From Nitrososphaera sp. (GTDB lineage Archaea; Thermoproteota; Nitrososphaeria; Nitrososphaerales; Nitrososphaeraceae): 5,011 bases of DNA. A model generated the notes under the pieces. The model did not search any database. It was not told the origin of the DNA and worked only from the letters and a program-made list of their open reading frames with translations. Where the stretch lies: NCBI GenBank assembly GCA_025935445.1, contig JAICVG010000128.1, positions 1 to 5,011 on the forward strand, read 5' to 3'. The translations under genes and the position numbers were made by a program. Shown here piece after piece: positions 1 to 5,011 of the stretch. The first letter of the stretch is position 1. Each line of letters opens with the position of its first letter.

Positions 1-18
1 AAATATAGTATAATAACA

Positions 19-1023
19 ATGAAAGTTGCGCTTTCAGGCATCGATATGCGAGACGGAGCGCTCCTTTCCAAAGTAAAAAAGACGCTAGAATCGCTGATAG
101 TCAAGACGCAGATAATGATGGATGATGACTATCATACTGCAAAAGAAGTAGATCTGGTCATGGTAGCCGGAGGCGACAGAGGTATACTTGATTACTTCCA
201 TAAGATCGAGTATGACTCTCCTCCTGTTCTTGGTATCTACGAGACTGACTCGACGGGCTTCCTTGCCCAGTTAGATGTAAGAGAACTGGAGTCGGCAACA
301 TCTCAGCTCAAGCGCGGCAACTATTCAGTCGAGGAGGTCTTTCGGCTTGCTGTTAAAGTAGACGGCAAGCAGGCTGACCCTGTCCTAAATGATGTAGCAG
401 TTTTTCCAAGCAAGAGTGCGACTCTCATGGAGCATGTCTTGCGGATAGACGCCAACGACATTTGGCATGATAAGAGCGACGGCGTCATAATTTCAACTCC
501 CACAGGTTCCACTGCATATTCAATGTCGGCCGGCGGACCTATGGTACTACAGAAAGCACTTGTATTTTTGGTCGTTTCTGTAAACTCACTTGACAACACC
601 CGAAGACCACTTATTGTTCCAAACCAAAGCAAGCTTGAAATCACTGACATCATTAGTCGGTATCACTGCGAAGTAGTGCTTGATGGCGGCCACAGGATAC
701 AGATAAAGAACAGCCTTGAATGCAGCAAGCATGCATTTCCCGCACGCCTTGTAAGGCTTGGTGGTCATTCTTCTGCAGCATCACTTATGGCAAAGAAAGT
801 TAAGCTTGCCGAAGATATGCTAAAGATGCCTCCAAGCGCCAAACTCATATTGAAGACACTTGAGTATGAAGGATCATTAAGCCAAAAGGATTTAGCGACC
901 CGGACAATGCTCCCCGAGCGCACTATTCGGCTATCACTCAGCCACCTTATCAACCAAGGGTACGTAAAAAAGAAAACCTCGCTTCGCGATGCCCGGCAGA
1001 GGATATATGAATTAAAATTCTAA
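19..1023 (+). CDS. NAD kinase with C-terminal winged-helix domain
   Basis: Predicted ATP-NAD kinase, which phosphorylates NAD to NADP in the cytosol. The 334-residue product starts with the MKVAL strand typical of the family. Family motifs visible are GGDRG (residues 51-55, the place of GGDGT), TGFLAQL (79-85), LND (123-125, the NE/D motif), STPTGSTAYSMSAGGP (159-174), SVNSLDNTRRP (187-197) and LDGG (221-224). The kinase part ends near residue 250. Residues about 272-334 form a separate winged helix-turn-helix (SLSQKDLATRTMLPERTIRLSL, then a GYVKKK wing), which bacterial NAD kinases lack. The Asp of GGD is kept but the next Gly is Arg and the Thr is Gly, so the ATP-phosphate loop is unusual; I recall similar sequences in other Thaumarchaeota but could not check. 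The next in-frame ATG (position 46) would remove the first beta strand, so the ATG at 19 is preferred. The gene converges on pyrG with overlapping stops. Confidence 0.9.
   Translation: MKVALSGIDMRDGALLSKVKKTLESLIVKTQIMMDDDYHTAKEVDLVMVAGGDRGILDYFHKIEYDSPPVLGIYETDSTGFLAQLDVRELESATSQLKRGNYSVEEVFRLAVKVDGKQADPVLNDVAVFPSKSATLMEHVLRIDANDIWHDKSDGVIISTPTGSTAYSMSAGGPMVLQKALVFLVVSVNSLDNTRRPLIVPNQSKLEITDIISRYHCEVVLDGGHRIQIKNSLECSKHAFPARLVRLGGHSSAASLMAKKVKLAEDMLKMPPSAKLILKTLEYEGSLSQKDLATRTMLPERTIRLSLSHLINQGYVKKKTSLRDARQRIYELKF
966..989 (-). terminator. Probable pyrG terminator inside the NAD kinase gene
   Basis: Read on the minus strand, 31-54 nt past the pyrG stop codon, there is a short perfect hairpin (TCGC-GAA-GCGA, 979-989), then GG, then TTTTCTTTTTT (976-966). 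Oligo-T tracts are sufficient termination signals in archaea, and the hairpin makes this stronger. It lies wholly within the coding sequence of the convergent NAD kinase winged-helix domain, where the plus strand reads as a Lys-rich stretch (VKKKTS). The hairpin is short and the A-rich plus strand could simply reflect lysine codons, so the call is moderate. Confidence 0.5.
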
Positions 1024-2642
1024 TACTTTGCAGCAGACTTGACAAATGCCTCCAAGGCCTGCTCAGGCCTACCTGGCCTGCTGCTAAATTCTGCGTGGTA
1101 CTGTACAGCAAAGAAAAACTTATGATTCAGTATTTCCAGCATTTCCATTCTTCTGCCGCTGTCAGAATGAGCTGACATTACAAGGCCATTCTTTGTTACA
1201 ATATCAAGGTACTTTTGGTTAAATTCAAAGCGGTGCCTGTGTCGCCTCTTTATTGAGCTCGTCCGATATATACCAGCTGCAACTGTTTTTGGCATTATAG
1301 TTATTTCATGGCTTCCAAGGCGCATTGTACCTCCCATATTGTGGACATCGAGCTGCTCTGGCATGAAATCAACAACAGGATTCTTTGTATTTGGCTCGAG
1401 CTCAGTAGAATTTGCGTCACTCAATTTACATACATGTCTTGCAAATGCAACAATTGCCAGCTGGAACCCAAAGCAGATTCCGAGATATGGGATGTTGTTT
1501 GCCCTTGCAAAATTGGCCGCACTTATGATGCCCTCGCTTCCCCTTATACCAAAGCCGCCAGGTGCCAGTATCCCCTCAAAGTTTTTCAACATCGATAGAT
1601 CCTGCTGACCATCATTTTCAAATTTTTCAGAGTCGATCCAGTACACATCAACCTTTTTGCCAATGCTTGCACCAGCATGCAATAGCGCATGATAAATACT
1701 GACGTAGCTGTCCTGCAGCTTTACGTACTTGCCTACGACTGCGACTTTGATCGAACCCTCATGCTTTGAGAAAGATTCTGCTATGGCTTTCCAATTACCC
1801 CACTGAGGTGCGCTACTTTGGAGTCCGAGTCGCTCTGCTACTGATTTGAGCATACCCTGGTTTTCGAGCACTTCAGGTACCTTGTATATTGAAGGTGCAT
1901 CGTGACAAGAGATTACGCAATTTTGTTCTACGCTTGCAAAAAGTGAAATCTTGCGCCTGGCATCATCTCTTAGTGGCGTCTTGCATCTAACCGCAAGGAT
2001 GTCTGGCTGAATCCCAATCCTTCTTAGCTCCTGGACGCTGTGCTGGGTCGGTTTTGTCTTTTGCTCGCCCACAACATCAAGCACTGGTGCCAAGGTTACG
2101 TGAATGAAAAGTGTATTTGAATGACCTAGCTCCAGTTCCATCTGTCTGAATGCTTCAAGGAATGGCAAGCTCTCAATATCTCCAACTGTTCCTCCACACT
2201 CGACCACCAAAATGTCTAGCTTTTCGTCATTTGCAATCTTGCACACTGCGTTCTTTATTGCATCAGTAACATGTGGAATTATCTGAACGCACTGGCCTAA
2301 GTACTTACCTTCGCGCTCAGCTCTAATGACATCCAAGTAGACTCTGCCAGTCGTTATGTTATGCTCTTTAGTCATTGCAACGTCGATAAAGCGCTCATAA
2401 TTGCCGATGTCCATGTCGCACTCACCACCGTCGTCTGTGACAAACACTTCACCGTGAGCAACCGGATTCATAGTCCCGGCGTCATAGTTTACGTATGGGT
2501 CTATTTTCACACATGAGACCTTATATCCGGCAAGCTGAAGAAGTTTTGCGGTGGAAGATGTAGTCACACCCTTGCCTAGACCAGACATGACTCCACCTGT
2601 GATGAAAATGAATTTAGGTTGAATCTGGGGCCACGACTGCAC
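1020..2642 (-). CDS. pyrG: CTP synthase (glutamine-hydrolysing)
   Basis: Makes CTP from UTP, ATP and glutamine, the last step of de novo pyrimidine nucleotide synthesis in the cytosol. The 540 residues match the family's usual length. The N-terminal synthase domain (about 1-275) has the P-loop [10 protein letters not shown] (16-25), the Mg/ATP region [19 protein letters not shown] (67-85), [12 protein letters not shown] (147-158, with the metal-binding Glu) and the UTP-binding stretch [17 protein letters not shown] (192-208). The C-terminal class I glutaminase domain (about 298-540) has the oxyanion loop PGGFGIRG (361-368), nucleophile Cys390 in GICFGFQLA, and His516/Glu518 in QYHAEF, so both half-reactions look intact. 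The start is GTG; no ATG, GTG or TTG occurs in frame between it and the upstream stop at 2667-2669. An AGGTGAT stretch matching the 16S anti-Shine-Dalgarno lies at 2664-2658, but the 15-nt gap to the GTG is long. It is divergent from the 2738 gene and convergent with the NAD kinase. Confidence 0.97.
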   Translation of the reverse strand: MQSWPQIQPKFIFITGGVMSGLGKGVTTSSTAKLLQLAGYKVSCVKIDPYVNYDAGTMNPVAHGEVFVTDDGGECDMDIGNYERFIDVAMTKEHNITTGRVYLDVIRAEREGKYLGQCVQIIPHVTDAIKNAVCKIANDEKLDILVVECGGTVGDIESLPFLEAFRQMELELGHSNTLFIHVTLAPVLDVVGEQKTKPTQHSVQELRRIGIQPDILAVRCKTPLRDDARRKISLFASVEQNCVISCHDAPSIYKVPEVLENQGMLKSVAERLGLQSSAPQWGNWKAIAESFSKHEGSIKVAVVGKYVKLQDSYVSIYHALLHAGASIGKKVDVYWIDSEKFENDGQQDLSMLKNFEGILAPGGFGIRGSEGIISAANFARANNIPYLGICFGFQLAIVAFARHVCKLSDANSTELEPNTKNPVVDFMPEQLDVHNMGGTMRLGSHEITIMPKTVAAGIYRTSSIKRRHRHRFEFNQKYLDIVTKNGLVMSAHSDSGRRMEMLEILNHKFFFAVQYHAEFSSRPGRPEQALEAFVKSAAKY

Positions 2643-2690
2643 ATCCGCGTTTGGAGAATCACCTTTTTATTCCTTTTCGGGTTCTTCAGC

Positions 2691-2704
2691 GCTATATTAA
2701 TAAG
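2691..2704. promoter_or_regulatory. Near-symmetrical TATA element between pyrG and the 2738 gene
   Basis: The sequence GCTATATTAATAAG contains TATATTAA on the plus strand and TTAATATA on the minus strand. Centred near 2697, it would place a plus-strand transcription start near 2723, about 15 nt before the ATG at 2738, and a minus-strand start near 2671, about 28 nt before the pyrG GTG and just upstream of its AGGTGAT. It is the only good TATA-like element in this 95-bp divergent gap. Whether it serves one or both directions is inferred from spacing alone. Confidence 0.5.
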
Positions 2705-2737
2705 AAGATAAGGTCCTACCTAACTTGTTCTAAAAAA

Positions 2738-3118
2738 ATGCAGGAAAGTGATGCTAAAAAGCCTCGAGGCCGTTCTGCTATACAAGCTGCTCATGGCGGT
2801 GTTACCGGTGAGGATGAAGCAAGGCTAGACCTTATGATATCTGATCTTTATGGAGTGGACAGCGACGAAGCTGCAGAAATACATCTCAACTACCATGTTG
2901 ACAGAATGCTTGCGGCTCTTGCAAGGCGATGCGCAGAAAGAGGAATAAGAATCGACGCGATGGCAGACCGACTTCGCTACCTAAATATTTCTGGGGCTGC
3001 GAATCAAGTGGCAAAGGGCAGACTTAGCGAAGCCGCAGCGATCGATGCTTTGTTTAGATCGCTACGAGCAACAGAGAATCACGACAGGGATGACAGGTAT
3101 ATCAGTTTCTATGGTTAG
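2738..3118 (+). CDS. Hypothetical protein, 126 residues, predicted helical
   Basis: I do not recognise this protein. From the ATG at 2738 it has 126 residues: a basic N-terminus (KKPRGRSA, residues 7-14, loosely like an AT-hook core), a Gly-rich turn, then a charged, Ala- and Leu-rich part (about 25-110) that looks fully helical, and a polar tail ending in DRDDRYISFYG. No signal peptide, membrane segment, cysteine cluster or enzyme motif is visible. Segments such as AANQVAKGRLSEAAAIDALFRSLR could pack as a small helical bundle. The open frame extends upstream to a TTG at 2651, but that start would lie upstream of the TATA element near 2697, and the extension is unlike the rest, so the ATG is chosen. 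A normal amino-acid mix, the promoter spacing and the lack of a competing frame support a real gene. It is divergent from pyrG. Confidence 0.72.
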   Translation: MQESDAKKPRGRSAIQAAHGGVTGEDEARLDLMISDLYGVDSDEAAEIHLNYHVDRMLAALARRCAERGIRIDAMADRLRYLNISGAANQVAKGRLSEAAAIDALFRSLRATENHDRDDRYISFYG

Positions 3119-3168
3119 AAAGATTTATCCCTATTCTATCAACAAGATGAGAAAAAGCCTAATCCAAC

Positions 3169-3177
3169 ATATTTTTA
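3169..3177 (+). terminator. T-rich tract, possible terminator of the 2738 gene
   Basis: ATATTTTTA lies about 50 nt past the stop codon of the plus-strand hypothetical gene and includes five consecutive T residues (3172-3176). Archaeal RNA polymerase can terminate at such tracts without a hairpin. No hairpin is seen, and the surrounding sequence is AT-rich anyway. Confidence 0.3.
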
Positions 3178-3215
3178 TCTTACACACAACACCGCATCAT
3201 AATTCAGTATTGCAT

Positions 3216-3257
3216 ATGAAAACAAGCTAGTTAGTATCTAAACACTTGAATTTTCAT
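3216..3257. repeat. Imperfect inverted repeat downstream of the cdc6 operon
   Basis: The left arm ATGAAAACAAG (3216-3226) pairs with CTTGAATTTTCAT (3245-3257). This gives 11 base pairs with a 2-nt AA bulge and an 18-nt loop. On the minus strand the right-hand arm reads CTTGTTTTCAT, so it could act as a hairpin/T-rich terminator for the cdc6 and winged-helix transcript, whose stop codon is about 30 bp away. It may instead be a pair of protein-binding sites in opposite orientation. Confidence 0.4.
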
Positions 3258-3293
3258 GGTCTAAATACTTTTGTACACTTTGATTTTTCATTG
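3237..3293. repeat. Degenerate direct repeats
   Basis: ACACTTGAATTTTCATGG (3242-3259) recurs as ACACTTTGATTTTTCATTG (3275-3293), differing by one inserted base and two substitutions. The start-to-start spacing is 33 bp, close to three helical turns. A second pair, TCTAAACACTT (3237-3247) and TCTAAATACTT (3260-3270), differs at one base and is offset by 23 bp. The second long copy runs through the stop codon of the winged-helix gene (3288-3290). AT-rich sequence makes some chance similarity likely. Confidence 0.4.
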
Positions 3294-3599
3294 CTGACCG
3301 ATGTAGCCGACATCGTTAAAGAACTTAATTAATTCGCTAACATACTTATTCTCTCTGTTTATCCCGTACATTATATTCGCATACTTACTCTGGATGACCC
3401 ATCCTATCTTTACGAGGTCGCTAATGTTATTCTTGATGTCTTCGCGCTTCAAATGAGTTTTTTTATGAAGCACATAGATTGTTGCCAGCTTGTTCTCTTC
3501 AGCGAGAGCTTTTATTATCTTGACCTTACCAATGCTGCCAAGTCCTATCTCTATAATTTGCTTACTGCTCATCGTTTGTGACACTAGCCTACTTTTCAC
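3288..3599 (-). CDS. Small winged helix-turn-helix protein
   Basis: Predicted DNA-binding protein of 103 residues, probably a transcription regulator. The core (about 20-80) has the layout of an ArsR/MarR-like winged helix: GLGSIGKVKIIKALAEE (helix 1), ATIYVLHKKTHLKREDIKNNI (helices 2 and 3, the recognition region), LVKIGWVIQSKYANIMYGI (the wing), then a C-terminal helix (YVSELIKFFNDVGYI) that may mediate dimerisation. No ligand- or metal-binding residues stand out. The GTG start overlaps the last 11 bp of orc1/cdc6 and is preceded by GAGGAAGGT with a 5-nt gap, a plausible ribosome-binding site inside cdc6, which suggests translational coupling. Other possible starts are a GTG at 3584 and an ATG at 3572 (94 residues), which leave the fold intact. 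Being co-transcribed with the replication initiator, it may regulate that operon, but this is inference only. Confidence 0.85.
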   Translation of the reverse strand: MKSRLVSQTMSSKQIIEIGLGSIGKVKIIKALAEENKLATIYVLHKKTHLKREDIKNNISDLVKIGWVIQSKYANIMYGINRENKYVSELIKFFNDVGYIGQQ

Positions 3600-4749
3600 C
3601 TTTGACCTTCCTCATCAATACGGGTTCCAAGTCTGCAAGCGACATGCCATGTAGTCCTATTGCTTTAAGCGATTTGATGTCCACCAGCTTCCTTGCACTT
3701 AGATCGTCAAGGTAACCTTCAATCTCAATCTTTTTCATACCTAGTTGGTCGGCAAGTTCAGAAGCGTACAGGCGTACTTCCTTGAGCTCGACATAGGGCT
3801 TTTTCTTGCTCCTTAGCGCACGTACCAGAGCCATCAGGCTTACAAGATGGTTCTTTGACAGTTGCTCGATCTCTTCCGTCGTTATTGATGGATGGATCTG
3901 GCCGTGGACCTTGCGAACGTGATCAAGCATGACTCTGCCCGAGCCATTGGATTCGGCGAGATTGCCTGCGTACAATAGCAGATCAAGAGCGTATCTTACG
4001 TCACCATTTACCTCAGCCGATGTTGTAATGCTAGCAACTTTATCAATAACATCTGAACCTATTGCCTTTGGATTGAACGCTTCGGCAGCCCGACTCTCTA
4101 GTATGTCGCTAACTTGCTGCATTGTATATGGATGAAATTCCATTGCAATCCTACCAAGTGTGCTCAGCTCTGCTGCATCAAGTTTACTATAAAATTCCAT
4201 ACTTCTAGCGATGAATATTACTCCCTTAACATGGCAGGGCTTGTCAAGCTCATATTCATTTAAGCGTGTCAGATCGTAAATGATACCTGTGTCTTTGCTA
4301 CTTTTTATAAGGTAATCGATTTCGTCTATAATGATCAAAGCATACTGGCTATTTTGTCTCAAATATTGCAAAAGGTAACGCAGCATTTCTTCTGCGCTGA
4401 GCCCTTGGGCTGGCAGTTCTGGCGCAATGCGCTCAAGCAGAAATCTATATATCGCAAATTTGTTGCCTCCCTGCAACTTCATGTTAATGTATACGCTCTT
4501 TAATGTCAGCCTGCTCTTTGCAAATAGCTCTTCAACGATCTTAGAGGATCTAAGGACGGTCGAGGTCTTGCCTATGCCCGCAGCACCTAACACCTGTAAA
4601 ACAGCAAGGGGAAATCGATCAGGATCTTTAGGAGCATCAGAAAATACATGTACTATTTGCTGAATCTGGGCTTGGCGATGCGGTAGCTCTTCTGGTAAGT
4701 AGCGTGGGGACAATTTGGATTTGTTCTTAAAGATCGCACTTTCAGACAT
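3589..4749 (-). CDS. cdc6: Orc1/Cdc6 replication initiator
   Basis: Archaeal Orc1/Cdc6 AAA+ ATPase, which binds origin DNA and helps load the MCM helicase. Residue numbers count from the longer start at 4773 (394 residues). Visible are YLPEELPHR (25-33), Walker A GAAGIGKT (63-70), Walker B LIIIDEID (146-153), the sensor-1 region VIFIARS (185-191), AELSTLGR (201-208), sensor-2 GDVRYALDLL (257-266, Arg260) and a C-terminal winged-helix DNA-binding domain (about 300-385). Sensor-1 lacks the usual Asn (see findings). I prefer Met9 (ATG at 4749, 386 residues): a clear TATA box at 4779-4788 would start transcription near 4757, downstream of the first ATG but just before Met9, and MSESAIFKNKSKLSP fits the family's short N-terminus. 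The alternative start is 4773. It is followed by the overlapping winged-helix gene and is divergent from the 4871 gene. Confidence 0.95.
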   Translation of the reverse strand: MSESAIFKNKSKLSPRYLPEELPHRQAQIQQIVHVFSDAPKDPDRFPLAVLQVLGAAGIGKTSTVLRSSKIVEELFAKSRLTLKSVYINMKLQGGNKFAIYRFLLERIAPELPAQGLSAEEMLRYLLQYLRQNSQYALIIIDEIDYLIKSSKDTGIIYDLTRLNEYELDKPCHVKGVIFIARSMEFYSKLDAAELSTLGRIAMEFHPYTMQQVSDILESRAAEAFNPKAIGSDVIDKVASITTSAEVNGDVRYALDLLLYAGNLAESNGSGRVMLDHVRKVHGQIHPSITTEEIEQLSKNHLVSLMALVRALRSKKKPYVELKEVRLYASELADQLGMKKIEIEGYLDDLSARKLVDIKSLKAIGLHGMSLADLEPVLMRKVKGEK

Positions 4750-4778
4750 TGAGCTATGTTGGATAGGGATCATCCATC

Positions 4779-4788
4779 AATATATACG
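4779..4788 (-). promoter_or_regulatory. TATA box of orc1/cdc6
   Basis: Read on the minus strand the sequence is CGTATATATT. Its centre (about 4783) predicts initiation near 4757, which favours the ATG at 4749 with a leader of only about 8 nt, a nearly leaderless mRNA as is common in archaea. No clear BRE precedes it. Confidence 0.55.
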
Positions 4789-4835
4789 TGAATCAAAAGC
4801 AAAGTCATAGAAACTGCCGCTCTGTGTAAGTAACC

Positions 4836-4845
4836 CATATTAGTA
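4836..4845 (+). promoter_or_regulatory. Possible TATA element of the 4871 gene
   Basis: CATATTAGTA is centred near 4840, which predicts initiation near 4866, about 5 nt before the ATG at 4871, so the mRNA would be nearly leaderless. A second AT-rich element (CTATATC, 4861-4867) is too close to the start codon to serve this gene. The element is a weak match. Confidence 0.35.
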
Positions 4846-4870
4846 ATGTATCTTACGTAGCTATATCAAC

Positions 4871-5011
4871 ATGCCAATAGATCCAGACTTTCCAAAAAAT
4901 CATCAGCCAATTGGCAAGCACCAGCACGCAGACGGGGAGCATTTTCATTTTGTATGGGGGCCTGGGGCATCCAAAGAGGCTTTAGAGAACGAAGAGGTCA
5001 AATCTGCATAT
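4871..5011 (+). CDS. Histidine-rich hypothetical protein, 5' part only
   Basis: An open frame starting ATG CCA ATA GAT runs without a stop to the window end, giving the first 47 residues. It begins MPIDPDFPKNH and continues with a histidine-rich stretch: His11, His17, His19, His24 and His26 within 16 residues, around KHQHADGEHFHFVWGPG, followed by an acidic, helical part (SKEALENEE). The spaced histidines and acidic residues could bind a metal, but no known metal-site signature is recognised and the function is unknown. I recall short proteins of this style as conserved in Thaumarchaeota; that is memory, unverified. Coding is supported by the start position relative to a TATA-like element, by the clean open frame and by the distinctive composition. 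It is divergent from orc1/cdc6, with a gap of about 100-120 bp. Confidence 0.7.
   Translation, partial: MPIDPDFPKNHQPIGKHQHADGEHFHFVWGPGASKEALENEEVKSAY

Larger units (their letters stand above)
3119..3287. other. AT-rich intergenic region between convergent genes
   Basis: This 169-bp stretch separates the ends of the plus-strand hypothetical gene and the minus-strand cdc6/winged-helix pair. It is richer in A and T than the flanking genes and holds T-rich tracts on both strands, an imperfect inverted repeat and related direct repeats (listed separately). A short open frame over it (3045-3230) has no coding character. I see no tRNA, no clear C/D-box RNA and no recognisable origin recognition box. 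Confidence 0.6.

Noticed and set aside
1..15. TATA-like sequence just before the NAD kinase ATG
   Set aside because: It would start transcription downstream of the ATG at 19 and force a start at 46 that removes the first beta strand; the true promoter may lie outside the window.
321..953. Three minus-strand frames across the NAD kinase
   Set aside because: They overlap each other and a recognised enzyme on the opposite strand and show no domain features.
1308..1608. Two overlapping plus-strand frames inside pyrG
   Set aside because: They are antisense to a full-length, motif-complete CTP synthase and have no recognisable protein character.
2651..2737. TTG-initiated N-terminal extension of the 2738 gene (155 residues in total)
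   Set aside because: The extension spans the TATA element and the divergent promoter, starts with a rare codon and has a different composition; the ATG at 2738 fits the promoter spacing.
3140..3210. Possible C/D-box guide RNA (GATGAG on plus, ATGATGC on minus)
   Set aside because: The C-box matches are poor, and no properly spaced D box or internal C'/D' pair was found on either strand.
3045..3230. 61-residue frame overlapping the end of the 2738 gene and the intergenic gap
   Set aside because: It overlaps a better-supported gene in another frame, and its composition looks like translated AT-rich non-coding DNA.
4826..4856. GTAAG...CTTAC inverted pair around the promoter of the 4871 gene
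   Set aside because: The arms are only 5 bp with a 21-nt spacer and could easily occur by chance.

Overview
The window looks like a chromosomal segment of an ammonia-oxidising-type archaeon (Thaumarchaeota/Nitrososphaeria, probably Nitrososphaera-like). The reasons are an archaeal Orc1/Cdc6 initiator, TATA boxes 20-30 bp upstream of near-leaderless starts, an NAD kinase with a C-terminal winged helix, a CTP synthase with archaeal-style variant motifs, and a start-region protein (MPIDPDFPKNH...) that resembles small thaumarchaeal conserved proteins. The taxonomic call comes from protein style and memory, not from a search.

Layout, left to right. (1) 19-1023 (+): NAD kinase fused to a winged helix-turn-helix. 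(2) 1020-2642 (-): CTP synthase pyrG, convergent with the NAD kinase; their stop codons overlap by 4 bp, so the pyrG termination signal appears to lie inside the NAD kinase gene. (3) 2643-2737: a short divergent promoter region with one nearly symmetrical TATA element. (4) 2738-3118 (+): a 126-residue protein of unknown function. (5) 3119-3287: a 169-bp AT-rich intergenic stretch with T-rich tracts, an imperfect inverted repeat and related direct repeats. (6) 3288-3599 (-): a small winged-helix protein whose start overlaps the end of (7) 3589-4749 or 4773 (-): orc1/cdc6. (8) 4774-4870: a divergent promoter region. (9) 4871 to the window end (+): the start of a histidine-rich protein, cut off by the window.

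Functionally this is mostly housekeeping: NADP synthesis, CTP synthesis and replication initiation. The CTP synthase and the initiator both serve nucleic-acid synthesis, but they are in separate transcription units and nothing shows that they are co-regulated. The most unusual points are the altered GGDG motif of the NAD kinase (GGDRG), the altered sensor-1 of the Orc1/Cdc6 protein, the tight cdc6-winged-helix gene pair, and the ATGAAAA/CAAG repeat cluster behind that pair. I see no mobile element, CRISPR array, tRNA or rRNA, and no clear evidence of a wholly new system.
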